The notes: generated by a model not told the origin, from the sequence alone. DNA of 64,000 bases from Gnetum montanum (GCA_015680685.1 MNCI01010462.1:265931-329930), one strand, 5' to 3'; shown: positions 10,901-22,593, numbered from the stretch's first letter. Numbers and translations are program-made.

Positions 10901-11060
10901 ATGTTTATAAATAGTATAAATTTCATTCAAATAAATATCTTTCTACTAGACATAAGAGGTCTCACATTATACTTTACTAAATGTTTATAAATAGCATAAA
11001 TTTCATTCAAATAAATATCTTTCTACTAGACATAAGAGGTCTCACATTATACTTTACTAA
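10901..11060. repeat. 80-bp tandem duplication
   Basis: 10901-10980 and 10981-11060 are the same 80-bp unit with a single difference (atagTataaa versus atagCataaa). There is no N between them. It is either a recent tandem duplication or an uncollapsed contig overlap like the joins at 6365 and 60270. Confidence 0.9.
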
Positions 11061-11109
11061 TATAATATATATGGATTCTTATAGAATGGGAAACTAAAAT
11101 ATATTATTA

Positions 11110-11127
11110 ATCATCATCATCATCATT
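11110..11127 (-). repeat. (GAT)n microsatellite tail of the LINE
   Basis: Plus strand atcatcatcatcatcatt, so five to six GAT units on the element strand at its 3' end. RTE-clade elements characteristically end in a short microsatellite rather than a long poly-A tail, which supports both the family and the 3' boundary. Confidence 0.6.
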
Positions 11128-11349
11128 CTAGCCTTGTCTTAGAAAACGGAATCAATTACATGAGTTTCATATCATAATTGATCAATATGAAGAGATAGAT
11201 ATTTTTTTATTTACAATTTATTCAAATCATCTTCAACTATTTCTTTACATGTCTTTTTTCATCTTCTTTTTAGTAATGTTCTTGGAATAGTGATGTAGCA
11301 AGGTTTTCTTAGAAGCTTATTCTATGAGTTTGTTTACATATGCCCAAAC

Positions 11350-12950
11350 TATCTAAGCCATTGTTCTTGTAACTTAGTAGAAATAGAAGATACTCCAAGT
11401 CTTTCTCTACAATATGCTTTGTGTAATTTATCACATCTAGTATCATTTAACATCCATCTAAGCATTCTCATATTTGACACATTGATGTATTCCTCTTGTC
11501 TCTTTCGTATTGCTAGCATTTCATATCATATAAGTTAGTAGCTCTAAATACTATCATATAAAATGTTTTATTTCACTTTATTCTTATTATTTTATCAAAT
11601 AAAATAGGACTATCCTATCCCCATATTAATCATTCTTCCCAAATTCTATTTATTATATTTTTATCAATTTTACCATATAATTGGTATAATAATCCTAGCT
11701 AGTAGAAATATTTGTAGGAAGAAAATTTTTGTGCTTGAATCATCAATTATATTTTATAGCTATTTATCTTATTATTGAAATTGAATTTCATATATTTTAT
11801 CTTAATTTTACTAAATTTCAACCATTTTAATTCTACAACATATATCCATTTTTCCATTTTATAGGTAATATTTTTTAGAGATGTATCCACCAATAGGGCA
11901 TCATCTTTAATAATCATAAACAATGGGATTTCCTCTTTTATTTATTTTATTTATTCATCAATAATAATGGAAATTAGTATGAGCTAATTGTTGACCCTTA
12001 ATGTAGACTTGCTATAACTAGAAAATCATATGTTATTTAAAAAGATGTCATAATTTTAGTGGTAGCTCCTTCATACAATTTTTGATTCATTTTAAGATAT
12101 TTATCAATGATGTTTTTCATCCCTAAGATCCACCAAATAATATCTCTAAGCACTCTAGCATAAGCTTTTTCAAAGTAAATGAAGATCATATGTAGATTTT
12201 TTCAATGTTTTCTTTTAATTTTCCCATCAATTATTATATAAAAAGTATGCCTTGGTAGTAACTCCCTAACATAAATCCAAAATGATTTGTTTATGCTCTT
12301 TAATTAACACTATGATATTACTATATGAACTCTTCATAGTATGGCTTATAGTTTGTTCCATCAATAGTTTATACAATTTTACACATTTCCTTTATTTTTT
12401 TAAATGAGGAGAATTAGTAATTTTCTCAAATTTTTGAATTATTTTTAGTATTTTAATATTTTTTAAATAATTATATCACCCAAAAAAACTCTTATATCCC
12501 TAAGTGCTTTCAATAGCTTTTTCATTTTGTATCTTTGATAAGGCTATAATTCATTATTCAAATCAAAATTTATTTCTTCTTCTTGGATGTTATCTCTTAG
12601 AAATTATTCATTTAATAATATTTGAAAATAATTTTTTCATTTATCCAAAATTTCATTATTCCTCTTTCTTTTGATGCATTTAACATGATCAATACCATTA
12701 CATTTTTTGGTTTTAATTCTTGATAATTTAGAACTAAAATTTTCTCATTCCATTACTTATTCTTGATAAATATCATTCCATTCATTGGTTTTATATTACA
12801 TTTATTGGTTTTAAAATCTAATTCCTCATAGATGTTAACAAAGCTCTAATGTTTGGCTTTGCATAGTATTTGTTATTTCCTTATTTTTTATCATTTTATA
12901 TATTATCCTATCTTCTTGGATTTCACTTTGTTTCCATTTCTTAAAGAATA
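11350..12950 (-). pseudogene. LINE reverse transcriptase (decayed)
   Basis: Within the LINE the minus strand gives I-F-I-Y-F-E-K-A-Y (about 12170; consensus F-I-D-L-E-K-A-Y-D, the first catalytic Asp block), W-W-I-L-G-M-K (about 12120), a Q-G-S-T-I-S-S-Y-like patch (about 11970; consensus Q-G-S-A-L-S-P-Y), and K-D-D-A-L-L-V-D (about 11900), where the consensus is F-A-D-D. The two catalytic Asp residues of that last box survive, but the Phe-Ala before them do not. Further on are K-M-E-K-W and S-K-I-K-I-K-Y-M-K, matching 'L-E-x-K-G-L-R-L-S-R-x-K-T-E-Y-M'. Stops and frameshifts are numerous. Confidence 0.75.
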
Positions 12951-13310
12951 TTTTCTTACATGAAAAGCAAGTTTCACTTCATTACTCCATCACCATATCT
13001 TCTTTTACACATATTTTCTTCCATTTGTTTCATTGAAAATTTTATTTTCAATTTTCTAAATGCAACTTTTTATTTCTTCTTAAATTAAATTTCTTAAGCT
13101 ATCCAAATTCCACATGCCTTGTCGAAGTATATTTTCTCTAAATAAGGTAATGTTATCTTTCATTAAATTTTTCTATTTTATGCATTTAGATTCTTTTCTC
13201 ACACTACCCTTGATGATGTTTATAGCTACATACATGACAATTTGGTAATGTAGAGTCATCAAGCATTCACGAGGAATACCCTTTTAGTCTTTGCACATTA
13301 TAATAACATG

Positions 13311-14476
13311 TATTTTTGGATGCTTAGATTAGTACTTTTAGCTTATGTATTTTTGCCTCTTGATGCTTTATATGTTTATGATATAATTTATAGTTATGCA
13401 TATTAGTTATTTTCTAATTTTGACATTATATCATTATGCTAATATATTTATTTTATAATTTATAAATAAATAAAGTTCTATCTCTTCATAGAGGCATATG
13501 GTAAAAAAGAACTCATGTAGATGACCTCATTTTATTGGGACAAGGTTAGGATAATTATTATTATAATAACTATTTTTATTAGCTATATTTTTAGTTGGTA
13601 TATACTAACTTGATGAATGAGATGATAAGTGTTTTCATGCATGATATGATATGGGCATGTAACGCATGTAATGACATGATTAAATTTTTTATGCCTACTA
13701 TTTGTATAAATTAAATTACTTGTACAAATTTTTATTTTAATATAAGTATTTTTAGTATTGCTTGTTTTCATGTGGCAAGTGTATGTGAGTTATGAGAGGC
13801 TTAATAGTAGGTTTTTTTTTCTTGCAATTATAATTGTTAGAAATAGAGTTAGGATTGTACAAGTGAGATTTAGTTACTTTTCAATAAAAACCCCACATTT
13901 CATTTTTTCAAGTACTTTTATAATGTTTTTTCTTAGACATAGAAAAATTGTAGGATTACAGATTTGTGAAGGTGTTGTGAAGTCTTTTTGGAATGTGCTC
14001 ATGCTTTCTATATGATTGTAAGATTATAAGAATTTTATTTTTTATGGATTTATGCTTCTTTCATTTTGGATGAGTTATCTTAGCATCATTTCATGATTAT
14101 TTTGATTCTCAAGTTTGTATGCATTATTAGCATGGTTAAAATTTTACTAAGATCATCTTAATTTTATATGTAATTAACTTTTATTTGGGTCTTTTTTTCA
14201 TATCTTACATTATCTAATTTTAATGCCCTAGTTAGAGGTATCATTTTACTCTAATTTTATTATTTTTAATTATTTTAAGAAATAAGAATTTTGTAAGAAT
14301 TAAACTTAGCTATTTTAGGTTTTGATATTATATTCATCCCTAATTTTTAAGTGTTTAGTTTCATCTTGTTTCATGTATAACTATATCTTGATCATTTCTT
14401 TGAATTTTGAGTTATCATCATTTTTTAGGTTTTAATCATTTTTTTAGGATTTGAAATATTTGACATACCTTTATTT
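13311..14476. other. AT-rich unassigned stretch left of copia-1
   Basis: Very AT-rich DNA between the LINE truncation point and the left LTR of copia-1. Two short open stretches (13758-14015 plus, 85 codons; 13583-13771 minus) have no recognisable motif, start in low-complexity sequence and look like chance. I could not match it to the right flank of copia-1 (39536 onward). Confidence 0.4.
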
Positions 14477-15359
14477 TGAAGGAATTTCAAGTAGAAAAGG
14501 AATTTTTTGGTTATCGTATCTTCATAAATAATAAACTAATAAAATTTGTAGATTTGAAAATCTTAGAATGTTCTTTACAATTTAGAAAAAGGATGTACTA
14601 CAAAAGATATCCAAAAGCTAATGTTATGTTATATGCTTTCCAATTTGTTAAAATTATAGTGATTCTAGTAGTGCAAATCTAAGAGATAATAACTTAAAGA
14701 TGTTATGTTTATGATTCTAACATTTTATCTTATCATTTGGATGGATATAATCTTTCTAATAAACCTAGAACTATATCAAATTGTTGTGGGATTAGGAAGG
14801 AATAATCCAATCTTAACCTTCATTCATTCTAATAAAATTTTAGGACTAAAAAAATCTCGTAAATTCTAGAGAAAATTTCTTAGAAACCATGATATATATT
14901 AAGATTAAAGTTTCTCTAATATTAAACACCTATTCAAGCTTTCAAATAAATCTAAAATCAATAAAAAAAATTTGAAATATTTAATATATCATTAAAATAG
15001 CGAATGTTCACAATTCTAACTATTCAACTTCCAAAGTTGAGTCAATAATGATAAATGATCATGAATTCATGATGAAATAGTCAAATTATTTTTGAAATTA
15101 TGTTGATGGTTTAATTATACAAATTTACAAGAGATTCCTTGATATATATATATGTAACAAATGTAGCAAAGTTTACTAAAATAAAAAAATATGGTCCCAA
15201 TGATAAAAATACATTAAAATTAAATATATATAAGAATTGAGGCTAATATAAAATTAGTGCTATCCATAAATGTACATATTTTCTATATTTTATTAAAATA
15301 AACTATTATTTCCTAATAAAAATAAAAAATTATTGTCTTCTAAACTAAAAAAGCTAACA
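14477..15359 (-). repeat. 3' LTR of copia-1
   Basis: Starts TGAAGGAATTTC and ends ...AGCTAACA (TG...CA on the plus strand). It aligns over its whole length with 38616-39535; shared landmarks include the tacaatttagaaaaagg block, the 'ggtctaacTTCCAAAGTTGAGT' type block near 15030 and the ttctatattttatta block near 15280. It lies next to a purine tract at 15360. Confidence 0.85.
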
Positions 15360-15367
15360 ATCCCTCG
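15360..15367 (-). other. Polypurine tract of copia-1
   Basis: On the minus strand CGAGGGAT directly before the 3' LTR, where plus-strand DNA synthesis would be primed. Short and possibly eroded. Confidence 0.45.
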
Positions 15368-15379
15368 TTAGAGTGGAAG

Positions 15380-16015
15380 GTAATCTTCATTATTCATCTT
15401 TTCTTTTTCTTTCTTTGTCATGCATTGAATTCTTATAGATTTATTGAGGCAATTGATGTTGTGAGACAAAATATTTTTTATTACAATCTATTCTTTTAAA
15501 CTAATATAAGTGGATTTTATGGTTCCTTCATTAACTTCTTAGTTGATGAAATAGTACTTGATGTCAATGTGTTTGGATTTTTTGTGATGAATGTAGTCTT
15601 TGTATAGTTGAATTTCTATTATATTATCATAATACAAATTTTTTAGGATGATCAAATTTGATTTCTAAGTAAAAGAGAAGTTTATTTAGCTAGAGTATGT
15701 GTTGGAGGTATTCATCAATGATCTTAAATTCTACTTTAGAAGTGGCTAAGCTGATAAATAATTATTTTTTATATTTCTAGTATTTTAGAAATTTTTCATG
15801 CATAATGATAGTTCTTAAAGTTGATTTCCTATCATAATTTTTTCCTACCTAATTAGCATCTAGATAGGCATGAAGTGTACCATCTCCTTTATTGAATTGG
15901 ATCCCAAAGTTGCAAGTTCTTTTTACATAAGAATATTCATAAGTACTTGCATGTAAGATTATGTTGGCTCTTGCATGAATCTAGATAAGTATGATGTTCC
16001 ATATTCTAAATCTAG
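15380..16015 (-). pseudogene. RNase H domain of copia-1 (3' end of pol)
   Basis: Minus-strand translation contains R-T-C-N-F-G-I-Q-F and G-D-G-T-L-H-A-Y-L-D-A-N (about 15848-15930), matching copia 'G-T-x-x-x-G-L-x-Y ... L-x-G-Y-S-D-A-D-W-A-G', with D-R-K-S-T immediately after. Near 15550-15600 comes K-S-K-H-I-D-I-K-Y-Y-F (consensus T-K-H-I-E-I-x-Y-H-F), then I-S-L-K-E-stop-I-V-x-I-L-T-K-like residues where the consensus is 'Q-x-A-D-I-x-T-K'. It is the C-terminal part of the copia polyprotein and lies just before the polypurine tract and 3' LTR. Its upstream neighbour, RT, now lies at 23484-24290 because element B intervenes. Confidence 0.82.
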
Positions 16016-16363
16016 TCTAGTATCATAATCCCTTCTGTGGGATGGTAATCCCTTATGTCATAATCTTTTGCAACGTATTCAGCATATAGCTGCATCATCT
16101 CTATATGTGCAAGAGCACGAAGGAGAATGTTAGGGACTACCCGATCTAGGGGTAACACTATGTTACCTTGCAAGTCTCACCAACACAGTTGTTCATCCTA
16201 ATGGAGGATAAAGGTAAAATTGGGTATATACTCATTTTGATGAGTATACACTACCTGATACTCTTGAGGAACTGGCAAATTTGGGGTTACGTGTGTTAGA
16301 CCGCCAACTGTCTCTTGTGTGATCCGTAGGTCATGAAGTGCTCTTATGAGAAGAAGAAGACAT
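16016..16363 (-). pseudogene. 5' fragment of a second gag copy in element B
   Basis: Starts at an ATG at 16363 (M-S-S-S-S-H) and runs about 116 codons, parallel to the gag start at 22593. The two share the blocks T-R-D-N-R-x-S, Y-R-V-V-Y-T-H-x-x-E-Y-I-P-N-F-T-F-I-L-H, G-N-I-V-L-P-L-D-R and L-C-A-L-A-H-I-E-M-M-Q-L-Y-A-E-Y. The same in-frame stop after F-I-L-H is seen in both copies, so that stop predates their divergence. The fragment ends abruptly against copia-1 RNase H near 16016. Confidence 0.8.
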
Positions 16364-16488
16364 TGTTATTTTGTCGGTGTGCTATTGACCATTGTTTAAA
16401 ATTTCTTTTGATTAATCCTAAGAGTTCATTTAATCTTCCCAATGATGTGGATGATTTCCTACATTCTACTTAGTGCACAAAAAACTTA

Positions 16489-16507
16489 GTCCCCAACAAT
16501 GGTGCCA
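16489..16507 (-). other. Primer-binding site, left unit of element B
   Basis: Minus strand TGGCACCATTGTTGGGGAC, the tRNA-Asp complement with CpG-type changes, one base inside the LTR end at 16509. Confidence 0.75.
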
Positions 16508-16508
16508 A

Positions 16509-17340
16509 TGATGAGTGGCGAGGTACCCCTACACTCAACCATACGAATACAAGCGTTACATGCACGATCCAATCGAACTCCGCAGACTAAGTGCCTACAT
16601 GCCTTATGGAACACTTAAGGTTAATCGTTCGTTGTCTTCCCAAACTTACTTGCATTTTTCATGGTTGTATGGTTAAGTAAGTCTAAAGTATGTGATTTTT
16701 ATATCTTTTCTGTTTTATCGCCTATTCTAATGAAGGAAAAGGTGAACAGACTAATTAACTAAGTTTAACTAACTAAATAATCCTTAATTAACCTAGCATC
16801 AGTATCTGTTCCCACTTATCATTCACACCTTGAACCAGTGCAACCTTCTAGGATTACCAAACGGTATTCGTTGCTGGGATTACCAAGAGTAACACACGTG
16901 CTCGAAGCAGTTGTACTTAATTCACTTAGCTATGGGAGAAGGGTTGAGAGAGATTTAATTGACTAATAAAGAATTTAAATGATGAATAATAAATAACAAT
17001 AATTAAATTCCTATTTATCCTATTCCATGAACTACAAGGTTTATCCAACAGTTCATCTTTATTTCCGTACACAATTGTGCGTTCAAGTACAAAATTGCTC
17101 AAATAAAGATCTAGTCACTTTGGAGCTCCTACTACGGGCACATGGAAATTATTCTATCTTTGGAGAGGTAAAACTACCAGAGTTTCGCTAAGTGTCTAGA
17201 TCTATATGGATAAACAAGGGAGAACCACCTCTTATTTATAGATTTGGTAGTGAGCTGTGATATCGCATATGTGATATCACAGGGGAAGACACGATATCAC
17301 ATACGCGATATCATGAGGGATGCGATATTGCATCCCATCA
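16509..17340 (-). repeat. Shared middle LTR of element B
   Basis: 832 bp, starting TGATGAGTGGCGAGG and ending GCATCCCATCA on the plus strand. It has a primer site on its left and the non-pol 3' region on its right, so internal sequence lies on both sides. It contains a TATTTATA box at 17229-17241 and the decayed palindromes at about 17255-17335. It is homologous to 22739-23483, to 6197-7125 and, inverted, to 63250-64000. Confidence 0.88.
17255..17335. repeat. Decayed CpG palindromes in LTR B
   Basis: A 28-bp near-palindrome (17255-17282, CTGTGATATCGCAT and its partner) followed by two further GATATC repeats. It matches the palindromes at 63292-63402 except that most CG steps have become TG or CA. 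Confidence 0.7.
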
Positions 17341-19560
17341 ACTCCCATGACTAAATAAAAACTCATCCTCGAGTTTCTTACAAAATATTTGGAAGGTATG
17401 GGATTATTGACTTGAATGGAACTAATGGTGAATTGGATGACATGTGAACAGATCATCATTACAAAACATGACAACACTGGTGTTAACGACAACAAGAGTG
17501 AACACCTTGTACATTTGACATCAAGCCGTATTTGGGAGCTGAGAGAGAAGAGAGAAGAAAGAAGAAGTCTGCTGCTTCCAACGGCAAGATTATGCCTTTC
17601 ATTGTCTATCCATAAGCATGCCATCCATCTCGTTCCTTGCATAGCTACTTTAGCACCAATCCATTCCCAAGTGTTCCCTCCAGATCCAATCCGTTGTTGT
17701 ATGATTCTCATCTGCACACACAGTCTTTATATTAGCAAGGGTAAATGAATCACAATGCAATTAATACCTTGCTTCAGTAAAAGGTCCATTGGTTTAGTTG
17801 TGGTATGGCTAATACGAGTCTAGAGATATAATAGTGGTGACTACCAAAGGTGTAGGGGCTAGGAGAAAATCGAAAAAATTTGGATCAGGACCCCCATGAC
17901 TAAGAGCGAACCTCCAGTAGCAATGGAATGGAGAAAGAAGAAGAACAAGAAAGATGGAGAAAAAGAGACAACTATAACATCAATGAAATGGATGTCAAGA
18001 TGGAAATGAACAAAATAGAGTGGATTGCAAAAATGTTAAGGGAAAGAATTTAACTGGTGCACCAAATAGGAATGCCAGTGGGTCCTCCCCAAAGTAGGCT
18101 CATGCCCTTAATGCCCTAACAAACCCACATTTAAAGAGTCCATAGGCTCTAGGAATGTCATTTGGAACAAGAGTTAAAGTCTTAACCACAAGAATTTACT
18201 AAAACAAAAACAATGCGTCAACCAAAATATGCACTAATGATACAACCGACAATGAGGTGGACAATGGAGGAAGAATGATGGAAAGAAGAGAATGGAATGG
18301 AATCTCAAGAACAAGGTGGTGTATAGCCCCTTGTGTATTTAATGATTAACATGACTTAGTAGATCCCATTCCAAGTCTGACCTCAACAAACCACATTCAG
18401 TGACTTTGCATTAATACATTCGGCCGACCCATCCTCTTGAAGTAACAAGAATGTCTCCACCAAAGAGCCACCAACATTCCAACATAGCAAAAGAGGAGAG
18501 AATAGGAAGCGAGGAGGGCCTTAGTTAGAGGGAATATGTTTATTTTAGTTCCATAACCAGTGCTTGTAGCCCAAATGATTATTTCATCGAAGGGGTGTGC
18601 TTTGAATTCTCACTGTTTTTTTTTTTTTGTGTTTATGCGTGAGAACCACACCATGCAAAGACCTTGTTATTTTTATTAGCTCAGCTTCCCGATAATGGAG
18701 CAATGTCGGAATGGGAAGGAAAACTCAAGAAGAAAACATCCAAGCACCCAAGAGAATGGCCAACACAAGTGCATAAAATTCCTTTTAAGCCACACCCTTT
18801 TCAATCCTTGAGTCCTTCCTTAGTTTGAGAAATGCCTAGTCACCGATTTGTTATAGTTCTTATTAATGAGAAAGAGACTGTACAGTTCCAAGCTAAGAGA
18901 GACCATAGAAATTTGTGGATGTATGGATGAAGTGGACTCATTGCCTGTCATATCAAAAGAACCATACCTTAGTATCAACATCGTAACTTAAAGGTAAAAA
19001 CCAAACATTAGCAACCAATAGAAAATAGTTCATACCATCATGAAGAGCACTTATTGGGTGACAAACTTAATAAAATGGATACGACACACACATACAAAAA
19101 AATAAAAGAAAAAGTATGAATGATGTTGTAAAACAAAAATAAGAAAAGTTAAAGAAATTTGTAAAACAAAAATGTGGAAAAAAAATTGTAAAACAAAAAC
19201 TTAAAAGAACTGAGGGCCCCGAATGATCAGCATAGGTGGCCATCTCCCCCATGACTAAATCAAAAGGGAGAGATCCAAAATAATGAATGCCTATTTGAAT
19301 TTTTTAGAAGTGTCCAACTTCTTCCAATTGATGTTTCAAGTTAAGGGGTGGAAGTCAATGACTCTCATACTCCAATGTATCTATGCTTTCATTGTGGGTG
19401 CAAGTTGTTCCCCCAGTTCGTTCCATGCATGTTGGTGGGCTACTCTCTTGATTAGCTGTCAACCACTGGGTGTTCTCTTGTTGTGTGGATACTACATACA
19501 GGTACCTTTGTATTTGAGTTTCTTAGGCACACCAGTTGCATGCAGGAGATGCTAAGCATT
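17341..19560. other. Non-pol 3' region of element B, shared with element E
   Basis: Lies where pol should be. The first bases (actcccatgact...actcatcctcgagtttcttac) match E just inside its 3' LTR (55656 onward), and further shared patches occur (for example ccaagtc...agtgac-ttgcatt at about 18380-18420 versus 56505-56545). I see no RT, RNase H or integrase motif on either strand. The longest open stretch (17277-17717 minus, 146 codons) overlaps the LTR and has no recognisable domain; a plus-strand stretch (17416-17748) overlaps it. Composition is somewhat less AT-rich than the neighbouring copia DNA. Possible content: 3' untranslated sequence or a captured fragment. The first 8 bp may be the eroded polypurine tract. 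Confidence 0.5.
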
Positions 19561-20050
19561 CCTCCATGTCATCACCCTTTGAGTCACTATATGTGATGCA
19601 TGGAACTTTCTTCTTCTCAATCTTTCCATAAATGTTTTCCTTAGATATTTCCAAGGAAAGATCGTAGATTTCTAGGCACGCATTATGGTGCTGATCCATG
19701 CCCTCCCTATAATAATTAGGAAGCCCTCTTTGTTATTGTTGACTTATATCACTAGGAAATCAGCTGGGTATGACCAACCACACACACTGGTAATGATGTC
19801 CTCCATCAATCCCAAGGGAATGGTGATAGACTAGTTAACTAGATCTAGTTGAATATTTCTCTTCCTGAGTGGAGGTAGGTTCTAGGATTTATACATTTCT
19901 TTTGAGATTAAGTTGACTCCAGAACTTGAGTCAAGAAGAGCTTTATGAGGTTCATTCCCAGTGACTTGGAGGTAGATTAAGGGACTTCTAGGATTAGAGA
20001 GTTTCTTGGGAAGGTGGCCTACCTTGATCTAGTTAGTAACGGTATGTGTT
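19560..20050 (-). pseudogene. Aspartic protease remnant of element B
   Basis: Minus-strand translation shows A-L-L-D-S-S-S-G-V-N-L-I-S (19915-19950), in the place of the retroviral-type active site 'L-x-D-S-G-A-S-x-N-L'. The catalytic Asp and Ser survive but the Gly of D-S-G is Ser. Downstream come P-L-G-L-M-E-D-I-I-T and G-W-S-Y-P-A-D-F-L-V-I, which match the flap and second strand of plant gypsy proteases ('P-x-G-x-L-E-D-V ... P-V-D-F-V-V'). The protease would cleave the gag-pol polyprotein. Several stops are present. It directly follows gag and is followed by the non-pol region, so the polyprotein ends here. Confidence 0.72.
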
Positions 20051-20249
20051 AACATAACCGTGTGTGTTGAGCTCTATTTTTGATTTGAAGGAAGCTCCAA
20101 AACCTTATTTGTTGGAGGAGTGGTCATAGACTCAACCGCTTGTGGTTGTGAGAGCTTTTTTGGACTCCTGGTTCTAAATAAAGGTCTTTTCTTTGTATGG
20201 TTGTTAGAACCAATAGTGGGTTGAAGGTTTACAGCTCTCATAGCATTAC

Positions 20250-22593
20250 GTTGCTACGGTTGAGTGGGGAGTTCCCCTTGCATCATTGGAGCAGGTGGTA
20301 GTGGAACTACCGACGTAAAAGTGGCATATGGATTCAAAGGATGGTATGCATGTGGGGTGTCTCTCGGAGGAGAAGGAGTCCTAAAATACTCCCAAACTTG
20401 GTAGTGACGTTGTGGGGTTGTGTGACCCATAGAGTCACTTGGAGAAACTGACTGCTGCACGTAGTAGCCATACAAGCCTGTTTGCTAGTAGGGGTATTGT
20501 TGCCTAGGTGGTGGCATCCCCCATGATTGTGGGTGTTGCCACTTCTAGTGTTGCCCAATAGGTTGTGGCGGAGTTCCACTTGGATAATATGTTAATGGTT
20601 GGTGGAACTTCCTTGGGTTACCTTGGGGATAAGGTAACCTTCGGGGTGTCTGCCGTCTATAAAGTCTTGGGTTAAGTGCATACACCTCAGACTCTTGCAG
20701 ATGTGAGATTATTGGGCAACATCCCTTAGGATGGTTATATTGGCAGATCTCACATCCACCATCATTATCCATGTTAAAATCCACAACCCCATCGTTGATA
20801 GTCATTTTTCCCTTACCCTTGTTCTGTGCATGGTCTAAATCTCTCCACTTTTTCTTATTATAGTCACTACTTCATTCCTCCTTAGACTCCTCTACGACTT
20901 TTAGGACAATTTCAATTTTACTATCTAAGAAGCTCCATATTTCATCTACCTTAGCCGACACTTCCATTGTTAATTTCTGAAGTGGCAAGGTTTTTCTATT
21001 CACCTACTCTTTGAGTGGTGACTCATCCTCTTCCTCACAAAATCTCACTCCCCTCTTTCAGAGGGAAGGATCATGATTGTACTCTTCCATGCTTTCTCTT
21101 TTTTGTAGCTCCCCTTCTTCTTTAGCTACTTGCTTCAACAATCTATGAACTTCATGGGATCTAAGTTCAGATAATCTCCCTTGGGCATATGTCCCAAGGG
21201 TTCTCCTAGTTTCATGTCTTAGCCCATCTACGAGGTGGCGTAGTTGATCCTGTTGTATGTAACCATGGCCTAGGCAACAATGTAGCAATGCGTCATATCG
21301 GCCCATGGCAGCATCCAAGGGTTTGTGATTACCCTACTTCCATCCTTGGATCTTCTTATGCAAGTTGGACACTCTGGAGTACATTTGGTATTTATCGTTA
21401 AACAATTCTAGCATTGTACTCCACCTCCTAATGGTTTCCAGCTCTAAGGACCAATACCAACTCTTTGCTTCTTTTATGAGTGTCCTAGGAAACAACTTTA
21501 ACTTCTGCCACTCATTTTCAATATTCTACAAGGCACAGGCATCGTGGAATTCTTGTAAGTGATTTTGCGGATCAGCATTGTATCCCCCCTCAAACCATGG
21601 GATATTATTCATGTATAGTCTCTTGATCCGACTATCTTTTTGGTGCCTTGTAGGTATTCTCACAACCTTCATAATGTCTAACATACTCTAGGTTGCTAGT
21701 AGGGGTTCATCATGATCATCTCTCTCATGACGTCTATGATGCCTACGTGGTTCCCTACTTTTCCTTCTATGCCTTGACTCTCTAAAATGCCCTCGTCCTC
21801 GCTCTCTACCCTCTCGTCGAGGTCTCTCATTTTTCTTACCCTTAACCTCACCATTGTGCTCTTTGTGACTATGTCCTGATGTGGAAGGAGAGGGTGAATG
21901 ATGTGATGAAGGGGAAGAAGAAGGGGAACCATCGCCATGATGATGTTTCTTACCTTCTCTTCGGTGACTACAACCCCGATCGTGATGATGATCTAAATGC
22001 TTACCCTTATCTTGTGCTTGTGTTCCCTTGGTGAACACTTGGTGTTCATGGGAATCAAAACCAGGGTTGTATATCATGGAGCACAGGTTTTGATACCCCA
22101 CCTCCTCACTATCGTTAGGAGGGGGAACATCATTTCGTGGAGAACCTATTGAGATAGGTTTTCCACCCTTAATTTCTCTTATGACGGGTGAAGCATTACG
22201 GGGGTCTTTTCCCTTCAACGATGTGTGGCGACTCTCCTGTTGCAAGTCCTGTTGACGTTGCACTTCTGTGGGATGGTAGTCTCTTGTGTCATAATCTTCT
22301 GCAACGTATTCAGCATATAGCTGCATCATCTCTATATGTGCAAGAGCACAAAGGAGCATGTTAGGGACTGCCCGATCTAGGGGTAACACTATGTTACCTT
22401 GCAAGTCTCACCAATGTAGTTGTTCATCCTAATGGAGGATAAAGGTAAAATTGGGTATATACTCATCGTGATGAGTATACACTACCCGATACTCTTGAGG
22501 AACTAGCGGATCTAGGTTACATGTGTTAGACCGTCGATTGTCTCTTGTGTGATCCGTAGGTGGTGAAGTGCTCTTATGAGAAGAAGAAGACAT
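20250..22593 (-). pseudogene. gag of element B
   Basis: Best-preserved gag of the family. It begins M-S-S-S-S-H-K-S-T-S-P-P at 22593. Segments: N-terminal domain (to about 22150) with a stop after F-I-L-H; an extremely His/Arg/Ser/Lys-rich domain (about 22000-21690, runs of S-P-S-S-S-P-S-S-H-H and R-R-x-R-x-H-x-x-R-R); the gag core at 21058-21318 (C-C-L-G-H-G-Y-I-Q-Q-D-Q-L, then T-L-G-T-Y-A-Q-G-R-L); a zinc-knuckle-like C-E-I-C-Q-Y-N-H-P-K-G-C at about 20730-20765, with shorter spacing (C-x2-C-x3-H-x3-C) than usual; and a Pro/Tyr/Gln-rich tail to 20254. The 238-codon open stretch 22404-21688 is unusually long for this window. Confidence 0.82.

Larger units (their letters stand above)
11108..13310 (-). 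mobile_element. 5'-truncated RTE-like LINE retrotransposon
   Basis: The minus strand reads from between the endonuclease and RT (about 13310) to the 3' end at about 11108, followed by a GAT microsatellite. There is no LTR. Landmarks in order: C-K-D-stop-K-G-I-P-R-E-C (about 13280; plant consensus C-K-V-I-P-G-E), a W-W-N-E-E-V-K-like stretch (about 12980), the RT core, and a C-terminal L-R-W-M-L-N-D-T-R-C-D-K-L block near 11430. This arrangement, with RT C-terminus 'L-R-W-M-C-G-x-T-R-x-D-x-I', is that of the plant RTE-type LINEs often annotated as craniofacial development protein 2-like. All frames are broken. It is old and dead. Confidence 0.8.

Noticed and set aside
17277-17717. 146-codon minus-strand open stretch
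   Set aside because: It runs across the LTR boundary of element B into the 3' region, has no recognisable motif, and overlaps a plus-strand open stretch of similar length.
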